NCBI GenBank assembly: GCA_013407085.1 | Contig: JACCGJ010001842.1 | Span: 1 to 64,000, forward strand | DNA: 64,000 bases | Reading direction: 5' to 3' | Source: Atriophallophorus winterbourni | Taxonomy: Eukaryota > Platyhelminthes > Trematoda > Plagiorchiida > Microphallidae | In this document: positions 1 to 11,410 of the stretch, piece by piece | Position numbering within the stretch: position 1 is the stretch's first letter | Layout: the number at the start of each line of letters is the position of its first letter | Notes under the pieces: model-generated | The model's input: the letters and a program-made list of their open reading frames with translations, nothing else | Databases searched by the model: none | What the model was told of the DNA's origin: nothing | Translations under genes and position numbers: made by a program

Positions 1-702
1 CGAATACGGTACGTTTCAAATCTGATGGTACAATTGGACTTGCTTTACCAGTAGACATGTCACAAACCATATAAGAATTGGAATTAGGTATCGGAATACG
101 GCGGATTTTACCCGATTGTGAAGTGATATACCGATTTATTACAGGGTCATTTTGCTGCGAACGTGCTAATTGTTTAAAGTCGATTCCAGGCAGGTCGAAA
201 GCACTTAACTAAATCCGAGAGAATGTATCCGCAACTGTGTTTGACGAACCGGAAAAATATCGAATGTCACTCGTGCATTGCGAAATATAATCCAAGTGAC
301 GTTTTTCTGGAGGCAAATATCGATTCGATGGTGCGGAAAGAGCAAAAGTTAATGGCTAGTGATCGGTCCATACTGTGAAATCACGGCCTTGAAGCAAACG
401 TCTGAAATGTCGTATCGCATGATAGATAGCCAGTAACTCACGGCCGAGCGTACTGTATCGAGTTTGAGCTGGTTGAAGACGACGAGAAAAGAAAGCGAGT
501 GGCTTGGTGATAATGTCTTGTTTTTGTTGAAGGACCGCGTCTGTAGCGAGAGACAGTCGAGCATTGGGGTTCGTTGATAAATGAGTCAGTGAAGTGACTT
601 TGTCTAGTGCATATTTGAGTTGTTCGAATGATTTGATGGCTTCGTCATTCATTTCAAATTCACGTTTCTTTTCACGTAACAAGTCAGTCAATGGTCTGAG
701 CT
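1..702 (-). pseudogene. gypsy pol, RNase H and integrase N-terminal part (downstream half of the split gene)
   Basis: This part of pol continues the reverse transcriptase that breaks off at 1906. The minus-strand reading begins near 700 with a linker containing LTDLLREKK. RNase H follows, with LATDAVLQQ, PLAFFSRRL, RELLAIYHAIRHF and FTVWTDH. The segment between LATD and AVLQQ is shorter than usual, as if about eight residues were lost. A TAG at 356-358 replaces the residue after TDH. The frame then continues with PLTFAL-like, RHLDYISQ and VADTFSR motifs to a second TAG at 209-211. The remaining bases to the edge read as the tether and zinc-binding start of integrase. Strongly identified by motif order; not functional. 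Confidence 0.85.
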
Positions 703-1906
703 ACTGGATGCCGGCCACTCCGTGGACGTAATTAATATCGATTTCTCGAAAGCCTTCGATCGTGTGAATCACGAAATACTTTCGTCGAAACTACTTACCT
801 ACGGAGTACATGGTTAACTCCATGCATGGATTAAAGGATGGTTGATATCTCGTGAGATGTACGTGAGAGTCAAAAACGAACTATCCGAGTCGATCAGAGT
901 TGCCCGTGGTGTCCCACAAGGATCAGTCCTCGGACCGCTGTTGTTTTTAATATGTATAAACGACTTGCCTACTGTATCACAGTCGTCCGTGCTTATTTTC
1001 GCTGATGACGCAAAGCTTTGGCGCAAGATAGACTCCACAGACGATACACAGAACCTGCAACGGGATCTCGATATGATTCACACTTGGTCCATAGACAACG
1101 AAATGCCCCTGAATGCTTCGAAATGCAGCCTATTGTCTCTCAACAGGAAAGAATATTATCTTGGTCTTACTGTTATTAAACCCGCCTCCTCCAAAAAAGA
1201 TTTAGGTGTGATTATCCAATCGGACTTAGGAAACTCAATGCAATGTCGACTGGCTGCCTGCAAAGCTGAAAACAACTTGGGTCTCCCTAAAAGAGTCCTA
1301 GGTTCGTTTGACCCCAATATTGCCTGCAAATTGATTTCAACGTACATCCGTCCTCATGTTAAATATGCTATACCGGCATGGGATCCTTGGTTGAAAAAAG
1401 ATATTCTGCTATTAGAAACTCCACAGCGCAGAGCGACAAAACTTGTCCTAGGACTATCAAATTATCCATACGAAACGCGACTCAAATTATTGAATTTGCA
1501 TTCGGCTGAATACAGACGGAAACGAGGAGCACTTATATTCATTTGGACAGTGCTTAATCAAACAAATCATCCTTGCGGTCATTTGTTTCATCTTTCCCAT
1601 AACACACATCTGCGAGGTCACCAATTAAAATTTTACCAACAGCATAGCAGGTTGAACTGCCGCAAATATGCATTTTCCGTTCGCAATGTGCAACTGTGGA
1701 ACAGTTTACTTACTCATGTGGTACAATCTGGAACTGTTGAAGTTGTCAAGAAATCACTAGATATCCACATGGAAAAGTATGTTTTTTTATGTTTGACAAT
1801 AATCTAACAATATTTTGATATTTTTACCATCCGACCCGATGTAAATTTTTGTGGGTCTTGTAAAGCATAGCTTTTTACCTGTATATAATCTATGAATAAA
1901 TCTATG
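703..1906 (+). mobile_element. CR1-like LINE 3' end inserted into the gypsy pol gene, with reverse transcriptase remnant
   Basis: A 5'-truncated non-LTR retrotransposon. Translation from about 705 gives INIDFSKAFDRVNHE, a stop at 815-817, then an open frame to 1807 with VPQGSVLGPLLFL and the catalytic FADDAKLW, and the CR1-type C-terminal region (DLGVIIQSDL, YAIPAWDPWLKKDI, RRATKLVLGL, NCRKYAFSVRN, LWNSLL). After the stop there is a short 3' UTR and a tail of near-repeats, AATCTATGAATAAATCTATGAAT at about 1887-1909, the kind of short repeated tail CR1 elements end with. The host gypsy sequence resumes immediately after it. The single in-frame stop and the 5' truncation make it inactive, although it is less decayed than the other LINEs here. 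Confidence 0.88.
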
Positions 1907-3270
1907 AATTGTGGAATAAAGCGTCTATAATAGTTGACCAAACACAAGAAACGTCTGACTTGACGGATGGAGCTGGGACATGGATGATCTTGGATAGCTG
2001 ATAGTTTTTGAGGTAACGGTTTTATACCGGAACTATCAATTCGGTGTCCAAGGATTTCGATGGAACTCACACCAAACAGACATTTATCGGGATTAACCAC
2101 AATGCCGTAGTGGGATAGACGTTGAAATACTTCACGAAGGTGTTCAAGATGTTCAGTGTGATTTTTACTTGCGACTAGGACATCATCAATATACACGTAG
2201 ACGAAAGATAGACCGAGGAAAACTTGGTCCATGAATCTCTGGAAGGTCTGTACAGCATTGCGTAGACCGAATGGCATCCTGAGAAATTCAAACAGACCAA
2301 ATGGAGTGGTGATGGCAGTTTTGGGAATATCTTTGTCAGCTACAGGAATTTGATGATATGCCCGTACTGAATCCAACTTCGAGAACACAGATTTTCCGTG
2401 AAGAGATGGTGCGAAGTCATGTACGTGCGGAATCGGATATCGATCTGGGATCGTTACACGATTTAAAGCACGATAATCGCCACATGGACGCCAAGCGTCC
2501 GGTTTGTTCTTTTCGACCATGTGAAGAGGAGTGGCCCAAGGTGAATTCGATGGACGGATTATTCCGAGTTCCATCATATGCTCGAATTCTCGTTTGGCAG
2601 CTTCAAGTTTGTTAGGCGCCAGTCTGCGTGGTCTACTGAAAACCGGGGGTCCACGGGTTGAAATATGGTATTTGATGTCATGCTTCACAGGGGTGTCGTG
2701 TGTACAGGGTTTGAAGATATCTGAAAATTCCCTGATGAGCGAAACGTAATTCGGAGCAGTATCTGGAATCAGGACTCGAATAGTTTTTATGGGAGAGTTG
2801 CACAAATGGCCGATGACGTTAATCTTTGTGACATTGTCTATGAGTTTTCGTGTACTCATGTTGACTGAAAGATTAAAGTGTGAGAGAAAATCGGCTCCCA
2901 GGATAGGGGTTTTTACATCGGCAACAGTGAAAATCCATCGAAAGTTTCGTCGAAGACCGAGGTCGATGGAAAGTGATCGCTGGCCGTATGTGGTTATTCG
3001 AGTACCGTTCGCCGCTTGTAGAGTCAATGAAGAGTGGTTTTTGCGTTCTGAGTTTGTGGGTGGGATGACGCTCAGTTCGGCTCCCGTGTCGATCAGAAAA
3101 CGCATCTTTGTTGAGCCATCCGTGACGTAGAATGAGCGGCTGGTGGTATTGCCAGACAGAGGTGCCGCTTCTACTGTCTGGCTTCGCGGTTTCCCTGGTG
3201 TTTTGATTTGAAGCTGCATGGGGACGTGCAATGCCTGGCTTTCGCTCCAAAACGGCGATGATAGTAGCAT
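1906..3270 (-). pseudogene. gypsy pol, protease and reverse transcriptase (upstream half)
   Basis: Open on the minus strand from 3270 to the LINE junction. The aspartic protease shows [13 protein letters not shown] at about residues 58-70 and ILGADFL about 60 residues later. The reverse transcriptase shows [70 protein letters not shown], the catalytic YIDD in [12 protein letters not shown], and LGHRI. It ends at YYRRFIPQF where the LINE was inserted. This frame overlaps the end of gag and lies one base back from it, the relation expected for -1 ribosomal frameshifting. The part itself has no stop, but the gene is broken by the LINE and by the stops in its other half. Confidence 0.9.
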
Positions 3271-4016
3271 AGCTCAGATGTTCGTGTTGGGCTGTGTGGT
3301 TTAGTGATTAGAATGTGTTTCCCTCCACGGCGAGAACGGCTTCGACTTCTGTTTAGGTGTTGTATTTGTAAAGCCAATTCGCTTATCTGGGATTTCAAAT
3401 CCGATATATCCTTGTTCAAATCTGCGTTGGAAGTACCAGGGGTGAGTGGGCTGACTGTGTAGAACGATGAGTTACGAGAGATGTCAAAGACTTCGTCTGC
3501 AACTTGAGCGAGCTTGTCTAGGTTACTTTCGTTTACCATGCTAACCAGAACTTTACGCAAATCGTCTGGCAAACTTTGGAACCAGATATGTCGTATAACT
3601 CGTTCGTCCACCTTCTGTGTGCCCTGTAACTGTAGCAAATGGCGTAAGTGTTGCGAAGGTGTTCGATCTCCTAACTCAGAGCTGGATAAGAGTTTTCGCA
3701 AGTTTTGCTCATCGGTGGAACCAATTCGAGAAATAATTGCAGATTTGAGCTTATCGTACGGATCTGTGGTAGGTTGATCATAAATTAAATCGGCAACTTC
3801 TCTAGCGATGGAGGTTGTAAGCATTCCGACAACGCGGTTGTAGCGTGTGCGTTGTGTTCGAACTCGGTATGACTCGAATAGAGCCTCGATTTGTGCAAAC
3901 CATAGACGTGGTTCTGTCGCGTCGAAGACTGGTGTAAGTGAAATGGTAATGTGAAATGAATTGATTGATTCGAATTCATCTTCTATCTTGTTTTCGTTAT
4001 TTGTACTATGGTTCAT
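3171..4016 (-). CDS. gypsy Gag polyprotein
   Basis: A 281-codon open frame starting at ATG 4016-4014. The N-terminal and middle part has capsid-like motifs for this group: [17 protein letters not shown], a following helix-rich stretch, [30 protein letters not shown] and [13 protein letters not shown] basic SRSRSRRGG segment precedes the single nucleic-acid-binding knuckle C-YY-H, nine residues, C-TSP-C, close to the C terminus. The frame is intact, so Gag could in principle still be made. Gag packages element RNA into particles in the cytoplasm. The 3' end overlaps pol. Confidence 0.85.
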   Translation of the reverse strand: MNHSTNNENKIEDEFESINSFHITISLTPVFDATEPRLWFAQIEALFESYRVRTQRTRYNRVVGMLTTSIAREVADLIYDQPTTDPYDKLKSAIISRIGSTDEQNLRKLLSSSELGDRTPSQHLRHLLQLQGTQKVDERVIRHIWFQSLPDDLRKVLVSMVNESNLDKLAQVADEVFDISRNSSFYTVSPLTPGTSNADLNKDISDLKSQISELALQIQHLNRSRSRSRRGGKHILITKPHSPTRTSELCYYHRRFGAKARHCTSPCSFKSKHQGNREARQ

Positions 4017-4035
4017 TGCGTTAATCGAATAGAAT

Positions 4036-4056
4036 GCGTGCTCGGGCTCACTAATT
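4036..4056 (-). promoter_or_regulatory. possible primer-binding site just upstream of gag
   Basis: About 20 bases upstream of the gag ATG the minus strand reads GTGAGCCCGAGCACG. It loosely resembles the complement of a tRNA 3' end (tRNA-Trp is the primer reported for CsRn1-like elements). The match is imperfect and no LTR end was proven beside it, so this is a weak call. Confidence 0.25.
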
Positions 4057-4589
4057 TGTAGTGGATAGTGCGGAATTGATTGTGAGGCTGCGTGTATTCA
4101 TGTTACATCCACATACAATTTTGACTTCCAGACAACCACAGAAAAACGAAAACCGTGCGTAGACAAAGAGTATATTGTATTTTATGTGAGGTTAACAACA
4201 AGAAAATTTGAATTAAAAAATTATTGATTACTATTGATTTAATATTTGTATAATTCATTGTCTGAGTTCTTCCTGCACGTCTCCTTTCAATGTTTGAGAT
4301 TTTATTATTGACTTTAAAATACCTGGAGTTCCGTTTATTCTGCGTCTTTTAAATTAAAGTTCAAGTCTCTTCGTGAATTCAACGTTAGTTCTCTGTCAGG
4401 TGACTGTCGGACAGGTTCTTGAACATAATTTCAACGCTGGTGATATCTTAGTGGAATGTAATAATCAGGAGTTTGTTTTCTAGGTCATGCAGTTTTCAAC
4501 TTGGTTTTTAAGTCTTTATTGCGAAGGCATCTGCCAGCTGTTGTGATAGTTTAGGTCGAAATCAGTTTTCGTATATTCGCTTTTCCTTT

Positions 4590-5860
4590 TGGATAACGTT
4601 TGATGACAATCAAAGCCTAACTAAACGACATGATAACAAAATCAAGGCAACTTTGAAGTCACTGAAGTTTGCGGGACAACTGAACGGAATGAAATGAACA
4701 AAAAGAAAGTTTGAATACTCCAATATACCGAGATTTTACGGATTAAACAAAATACACAAATAGAATATTCTAGTACGCCAGATAGCTTCATTATCATGAG
4801 GACGAAACACAATTTATCGCAGAAATTGAAAAGAAGACTGTTATACGTGGTGGCAGATTCGAAACATACAGTGAACTCTGCAAAATAATTTCTCCCCAAA
4901 TTTAAGAATATGAAGATCGTTGAAGATAAAATAATGGTTTCCTACGATGTACCGGCGATAATCGACTGAACAATTGCAAAGCAGATTATGCCAGCGTTGC
5001 TACAAGAAAAGTGAACTGACCACAAGGTGAATCAATAGTTTGATGGAATTGATACAGCTGTGTCTTCAAACAGACTCCAAGATCAACGGTGAAATCTACG
5101 AGCAGATTCGAGTAACACTAACGGAATTATCGATTTCCAGCCTATTTGTCGAAGCAGCCATGTATAGTTTGGAATGGATTGCTCTACTAATATTACGACC
5201 AAAGTTATAGAACCACTTTTTGAACAACACATTTGTGATCATTCGAAGAACTGAACTGGACGGATCGCATCGACAACTAAACTGTTTATAAAGGGTATCC
5301 AATTTTTCAGATAAACTATAGTTGCCGGCTATCTGGCATTCCTGGACGTTCGGGTGAAACGAACCAGTGGAGTAAATCGGGATACCAGTGTCTACATTGA
5401 GAATACACACACGGATCAAACCCTTAACTTCCACAGTTACGTCAGAAATTTATTCGTAATTACAGCAACACTTTGCAGCACAGTTGAACTAAGAAGACAA
5501 GGAGAAGAATCCTTGTTCAAATTGTTCTAAAAGATTCTATACCAACAAATACAGAAATAAGGAACGATGTTACAAACATAGTTAAATGCGCTCATCCGTA
5601 TGTGCAGAATCTATCAAAAATAACAGCTAGGGTCCTCCGGCTATTTCGCATAGAACTCGCGCATGAACTCGGTCCAACATTGCACAATAACTTCCACAAC
5701 ATGAAAGATAAAGTTGCAAAAAAACAATCGAATTTTCTCTATAAAATTAAGGACAAAGATTGAGATTTAGTATTAAATAGGACAAACTGGCCGTAAGCTA
5801 AATACAAGACTACGTGAACACCGGTTAGCCGTAAGACATATGTTTTTAGAATTTGCTTTC
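4590..5860 (+). pseudogene. Penelope-like element, reverse transcriptase plus GIY-YIG endonuclease remnant
   Basis: Six-frame reading by eye recovers the Penelope order across several frameshifts: a region like the PxxYGLPKIHK block near 4720, a MVSYDV segment near 4935, ELIQLCLQTDSKINGEIYEQ near 5050-5105, an FVEAAMYSLEW block near 5145, and NTFVIIRRTELDG near 5225. The catalytic YVDD is replaced by FLNN. Further on come YVQNLSK, FRIELAHE and NFLYKIKDKD, then the endonuclease part GQTGRKLNTRLREHRLAVR at 5779-5840. Many stops interrupt it. Penelope elements encode a reverse transcriptase fused to a GIY-YIG nuclease; both domains are visible and both are dead here. It lies head-to-head with the gypsy element. 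Confidence 0.85.
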
Positions 5861-6925
5861 GCATCCAATGTCATCATGCCGTACTGTTTTAATTAAATGT
5901 AACTCGTTTGAGAAATCTAAAATCTTGTTTGACTAAAAACTAGGGTTTGAATATCACATTTTACGTCAATTGGTTGAATATAACGTAATTGAAATTCGAT
6001 AAACTTAATGTAATTCACAATTGTTTTTTATCAAAGTGAATTTGGGTACTTTTACCGTTATTTGATTACAATTAAGTGAAAACTTCTTCGTGTAAAACTG
6101 AGTATTAGCTGTTAGATATCCAATCGTTCTGAGAAATAGAGGAGTTAATTTGATATTTAATCTTGAGAATAAGCTACCTCGTATTAGATAACAAGTGTCA
6201 AAAAGAAAGGCAATATTTGAGATTGTTTCGCCTATTCTCGCTTAAAGTGTAACATAATTTAGACAGGTTATCTTGTTGAAGATGCCGTGACTATATACCC
6301 ACTTAAATCCAATTGTGTTTCTTGCAATTGTGAGTATAAACTATGAAAGATTATGATTAGTCGTATGTGACGAATTCTTTTGTAACATATTGATAACGTT
6401 TGAGCATGAGATGTCCAATGGAATTCGATTTTTTAACGGCCTGCTTGAAGTAACGTAATTCTAAACGTGGAAACCAAATTATTCCTTGAATATTATTACT
6501 CATAAATCTTATTTTATTTTCAATATACTAATAGTACTAATGATAATTATAATATTATTAATAATATTAATGTATATTCTGAATAAATATCAATGTTAAT
6601 GTATCAAATTTATTCACAATTGAATAATTATAATTCATAATTAAAATTAAAATTCTTATCAGCTACACTATGAAATCCTTTTTGCTGTGAATAGCTCGCA
6701 CATAATCACATAAATCTGGAAAAACCTGAATTTATTCTGAAATAAAAATTAATTGCCACTTGTTCAATTATAAGTTAATTTAACGTAACAGTATATTTTT
6801 AGAAAGATTCATTCCCTTTTCTCATCTATTTTTCTAATTCGTGAATTTAATGGAATACGCTTCAACCTTCACTGTAGAAAATGAACATCCTGACGATTAT
6901 AAAGAAGTATATAAATTAAAAACAG
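5861..6925. other. AT-rich stretch, nothing recognised
   Basis: No open frame above background, no recognised repeat and no splice-flanked exon was seen. Composition is strongly AT, with TAAT-rich runs around 6500-6660. Confidence 0.5.
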
Positions 6926-6929
6926 AAGT

Positions 6930-7215
6930 TGCATAAGGATCGAAATTCTCTATCACATTTGCCAGAACATATGCAGATGCGGTTAAACCCATGGGCATGG
7001 AAAAATGGTCATATACATGCAGTTCCATCGCACAAAAACTACGACCAATTTGTTGCAGTTTGCACTCATCACCCATGATCTGTGCTATTTGAACGCAACA
7101 AGTAATAGGCTTATGATAAGGAAAAGCATGACTTGAAACAGTTGATGTATCGGAAACAAGATTTGCGTGGGTATGCCACTGTTTGATAAGGTTGAATGAC
7201 AAACTGTTCAATCAC
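6930..7215 (-). repeat. SINE-like repeat, family B
   Basis: On the minus strand this contains GATGAGTGCAAACTGC, GGTCGTAG, GAACTGCATGTATATG, GGGTTTAACCGCATCT and GGCAAATGTGATAGAG in the same order and spacing as the copy at 30535-30700. The copy near 58600 shares the first part. The GGGTTTAACC block looks like a tRNA-type B box, which would fit a SINE, but no A box was found. The 104-codon open frame here is most likely incidental. Confidence 0.5.
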
Positions 7216-9460
7216 TTATGTTTGAACAACTAACAACGTAAAATTCGTTGGCTAACTTACTGAATATTCTTGTGTGATCAAAATCAAAGTTGTTCTTTCT
7301 GTGAACTTTCATTCTATTAAAATCAAAGGCTGTACTCAAGTGCTTTGTGCCAAATTTCCGTAAAGAATCGTGGTACGAAATGTTTGCGGTCCTCGAGCAA
7401 AATAGTGCTCCAGTTTTGTGAATTTTAGGACGACTGAATAAAGTGAAGCAATGCTATGGTTAGAATCCTTGTTAAGCGTTTGCTGAAATTCAAATTATCA
7501 TACTTTTATGTGTACAAAATTTCTATAGTAAAAAGCCACAAACGCCTAAATTCGATACACTGTTAAAGTTTATATCTTTGCCTTAGGTATATCAAAAACA
7601 GCTTCTGGGAAACCTAAAATGTTTTACTGTATTATGCTTTACGAATAAATCGCGGTCATGCCTAATCAAGAGTATTTGAATTCACTTTTCAGTCAGCGTT
7701 GATTGCTGAATAATCAGCACAGGACATTTGTGTATCGCTAAAGGATATCGTCGGTTGAAACAATTTTGAAACAGGAATAACAGCCATTTTGTGGTCATAT
7801 ACTTTGTCCTTTAATGCCTTTCTATAAGCACAAATGATTCCATTAGCAATGGAGACGCTAACCAGGGCCATGTCCGTGAGACCTGGCATTGTATTCATAT
7901 ACGCTACTGTGTAGCATTTTTGGAGGAATGATGTGTAGTGATATTCATCTTCTTTTTCAACATGTCCAGATATATTTCTGACCCCTATACGTTAGGCCGA
8001 TTACATTATTCGCGCATTGCTAAACGACTATCCACATAATGTTGCACTTGAAATGGATATGAGCTATATAATAAATGATATCACTTCTTCATGTGATACT
8101 TAATGACCGCATAAGATTATTCACTGCACATCGAGGTCTATAATTTAATGAATTATTGTAGAATGCAGAGAATAATATCTCTTCGCTACGTTAAATAAAC
8201 TAAAATGATTTGTTGAAAATTTTCCGTACCAGTATAACTGCACTAAACATTCTACAAATTGAAATTCTCATTCTCGATTATTTCAATATCTATACTTGAA
8301 AACGAAACTATTTTGAATTTGCCTTCGTATCTCAATACCTAAACATGATCTGCTTTCCACTGGTCTTGTAGTGGTCAATAACGAAGAGACTATATTGAAT
8401 TAAGTTCATGTTCAGGACCGAAATATGCACAAACTTCAGGTTGATCAACATGTGAATACTTGAAACAACTCATTTTCTATACAGAACGCGATCGCTTTAT
8501 TTGCTTTCAACACACAAATGTTTCACATTCCTTATAGCACTGTCAATTACTCTCGAACTATTGATAAAAACAATTGCCATAATTTTGAAAAAACAAGATT
8601 ACGTAGATCGAAATCGCTTTTGTTATCCATTAAAATTAAACGCTAGAGTTTCATCTTCTATACACGATTATATTTTAGCTGACATCTCATCGTTCAGTCG
8701 AAAAATACCACGGTCATTTTATCAGTATCGGTTATAAATACAACGTGGATAAATAACTTGCGTCGCGTTCATCGTTGAGTTCTAGCGGACTAAAGGAAAA
8801 ACACGTTTTTGAAGTTCTGGATAAAATTTCAAAAAGCAGGATTGGCTCGATTGCCAATCAGTGTCATGTTTAATGTGAACTTTTTCTTCTGAATCGAAAG
8901 CAGAAGGGATAAAACCCTGTTTAAGCTTTATCAGAACAATAGACATTGGTGACTTCTGCTGACAATGCAAGCCCTGCGAGTACAAAAACACCACTAAATC
9001 ACTCAGGAAATCAGGTCCATACGTCTCAACAAATGCTAAATTAAGGCGCTTCTGAATAGCTGTTCTGATGGTAGAGACAGGAGCCCTTATGATAGAAAAT
9101 TCGAAGAGTTCACCATCCGCGTTGACAGCTTGCTCGTATTACACAGCTTTCGCCGTCCAGGCTTCTGCAACTTAAGGTCATGCCCACGAGTCCTTGACTC
9201 ACCTACTAATCAGAAGTATCGGAAGAAGAATGCGGCGTGACATTATCAGGTCAAAACTTTCCCTTCGAAGTTCTAGTAGGTAATGTTTCAGTAAGCTCCT
9301 TCTATCATCGAACGCGAGGTGGCGCATTCCATGAACCACTTAGTCCCTCTCCTTTGTACTCAGATCCAAGGAGTCGTGTTCGCCTTTAGACTGAGGAAAT
9401 GCAACGGGTAGCCCATATTCGAACAGAAGATGGATATATGCAGAGAAAAGTGTCTGTAAC
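7216..9460. other. no gene recognised
   Basis: Only short open frames. One on the minus strand (7898-7689) has protein-like composition but no splice signals or family resemblance that I can see. Likely old repeat-derived DNA. Confidence 0.4.
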
Positions 9461-9464
9461 AATT

Positions 9465-9999
9465 GCGGGGTTGTTGTTGGCCACCTTCGACCGAAGTCGA
9501 ACATGGATATACATCACAATCGCATGAATTTTGATGTTCTACAGCTTTTTGAATGACTAAACAGTCTGATTCAGGAGGAACAATCTCTCCGGCAGCGCTA
9601 GCATCGATAGGCAGAACTCGGTTGTAGGGCGTCAGTTGCACATCGGCAACGTGATCTGCGGTTAGCAGCCAGGAGCTGTATTTGCTCCTCCCTAGCTTGC
9701 AGACGATGCTCTACACAATGCCTCCAATGTAAAGTGCAATTTTTTTCAACTCGCCGTGTCAATGCTAAGAGATTTCAAAAAATTTTATACGGCAAGTGCC
9801 TTATGCCCAATGGTTGACTTCCAAATCGCAACTCACCATAGAGTAAATCTATCGGAACACGACCATTTTCCATTTTGTGGACATGACCAAGCCGCCGCAG
9901 GCGGCGCTGTCGCAAAAGGGTGAACATGCTCTGTAGACCAGCTTTTGAAAGCACTTCAGCCTTAGTCACTTTGCTTTTTCGTTGGTCATAATACGGCAA
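9465..9999 (-). pseudogene. RTE-like LINE, 3' end of the reverse transcriptase gene
   Basis: The minus strand from 9999 reads TKAEVLSKAGLQSMFTLL, RQRRLRRLGHVHKMENGRVP and LLYGELRFGSQPLG. These are the characteristic C-terminal residues of RTE-type endonuclease-reverse transcriptases (WLGHVxRM, DLLYGEL). The downstream reading to about 9640 continues as a basic helix, then drifts out of frame. The 3' end near 9465-9490 carries CGACTTCGGTCGAAGGTGGC followed by CAACAACAAC, a tail shared with sequences near 19650 and 58020. Only the last part of the element is present. Confidence 0.75.
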
Positions 10000-10314
10000 A
10001 AACGTCCACTCTGAAACAAACTTGAAACAAATATTACTCCATTTATTTCAAAATTGCTGTATCATCATATTAGGTCATTCTCCTGATTGATTTTAATTAT
10101 GAAAATATAAATTAAATGTTTAGGCGGTTTTACAAAAGTTTAAAACATTATAACTTGATCTCGCGCATTTCAATATCTTCTCCTTTAAAGTCTATTTGTT
10201 AGATGCTATTTCTAATATTCATTTTTTAGTGAGGCAATAAATATCCTAGAATTATTTCATCCAAATATTATATATGTTGAATGCAATGCATTGAATTTTA
10301 ATGGTTACATATAA

Positions 10315-10629
10315 TATTTCAAGCTCAAGTTTAAATTTCTGAGGCCTGGGTTTGGCTAAATGCTAATCACGCCTATGATATTAAGGGGAATATGTTGTTG
10401 AGCGACACTGCGGTATTAAACATACAGGCCGTATTTTGCATTTTCTTGTTTTGTAGTGGTCAGTCTAGTACAAATTGGACTGACCACAACAAAACAAGAG
10501 AATGCAAAATAGGCCTGTATGTTCAATATCAAAGTGTCGCAACCACATATTGCCAAAACTATCGTAGGCGTGTTTAGCATTTAGCCAAATTTAGGCCTGA
10601 GAAATTTGAACTTGAGCTTGAAAAATAAT
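10315..10629. repeat. palindromic foldback (MITE-like) element
   Basis: Two arms of about 150 bases, 10316-10466 and 10478-10625, are inverted copies of each other with roughly 85 percent identity by eye. Corresponding blocks are TTCAAGCTCAAG with CTTGAGCTTGAA, TTGGCTAAATGCTAA with TTAGCATTTAGCCAA, and CATACAGGCC with GGCCTGTATG. The spacer is only about a dozen bases, so a transcript would form one long hairpin. The sequence AAATTGGACTGACCAC that begins the right arm recurs as AAATTGGACTGAACAC just outside it at 10630. No protein is encoded. Confidence 0.85.
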
Positions 10630-11159
10630 AAATTGGACTGAACACTACAGTTTCTGATTATCCGGATATTAAGATAGGGTTCATGTATCAGCATCACTAT
10701 AGAAATTAAATAATTCTTCTTCGACTATTTCTTTTCCTGTAACGAAATCACAAAGTTTATTAGTTCTATAATTCCAAACATCATGAATTATTGTTGACCT
10801 TTTCTGACAGGGTAAGCTCTTGAGGTAGATAATCACCATCGCTAAAGGATTGAACTCCAAAACAGCTCGACATATTCTTAGCAAACGAGTTCAAATAGCA
10901 GCTTTTATCGCAAGGACAGACGCTCGTTTGTTTGCGAATTCAAGGTGTCCACTATTCGCGTGCTCGTGTTAGAACAATAGATCTATTGTTTATTGTAGTA
11001 GTGAAAGCTGATTATTTCAAAATTTTGGGATCACAACCTGCAAGCCTTACAGATGGACCTAGATACTTTATTCAAATGACTTGAGCGTTCTTTTTCTTCT
11101 TCATCATTATTTTCCTCTTCTGCATAAACGTTGCCTTGTATAAGTCGCATCAACTTATG

Positions 11160-11410
11160 TTTATTGACTAAGTCCAGCCATCAGCATGATCGCCATTTAG
11201 ACCAACTGGTTTTATTTAGTGGTGTATTGCTTTTCAAAAACAACCAGCGAGCATGTGTCATGGACATATTTGAACTGCTTTTCGTTTTTGCATCAAAGAC
11301 GGCTTCCGGAATGGCATTCCATATATTAGCTATTCTGGTGTATAAGATGCTGTTCGAAGTAAGCCATCGAGTTGTTTGCTACTGAAGCTGTATTAAGCAG
11401 AAACTTTCTT
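11160..11410 (-). pseudogene. CR1-like LINE, C-terminal scrap
   Basis: The minus strand reads RIANIWNAIPEAVFDAKTKS followed by a basic tail, matching the WNxLPxxVVxA block near the end of CR1-type reverse transcriptase proteins. The upstream frame (RKFLLNTASV) is shifted. A short 3' remnant with no tail identified. Confidence 0.55.

Larger units (their letters stand above)
1..4060 (-). mobile_element. Ty3/gypsy LTR retrotransposon, CsRn1-like, interrupted and truncated by the window edge
   Basis: Reading on the minus strand, the order is gag (4016-3171), protease and reverse transcriptase (3270 to about 1906), RNase H (about 702 to 210) and the start of integrase (to base 1 and beyond). This is the Ty3/gypsy order. 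The gag zinc knuckle is C-x2-H-x9-C-x3-C rather than CCHC, a trait I associate with the CsRn1 clade first described in the liver fluke Clonorchis. The element is split at about 1906/703 by a LINE in the opposite orientation. Stops at 356-358 and 209-211 and a one-base insertion near the junction show it is dead. Neither LTR could be delimited: the 3' one is outside the window and the 5' one has no partner to compare with. Confidence 0.9.

Noticed and set aside
1804..1905. C-terminal extension of the gypsy pol frame beyond YYRRFIPQF
   Set aside because: These codons lie in the inserted LINE tail, not in the gypsy element.
2358..3130. Plus-strand open frames over gypsy pol and gag
   Set aside because: Shadows of the minus-strand genes; no motifs of their own.
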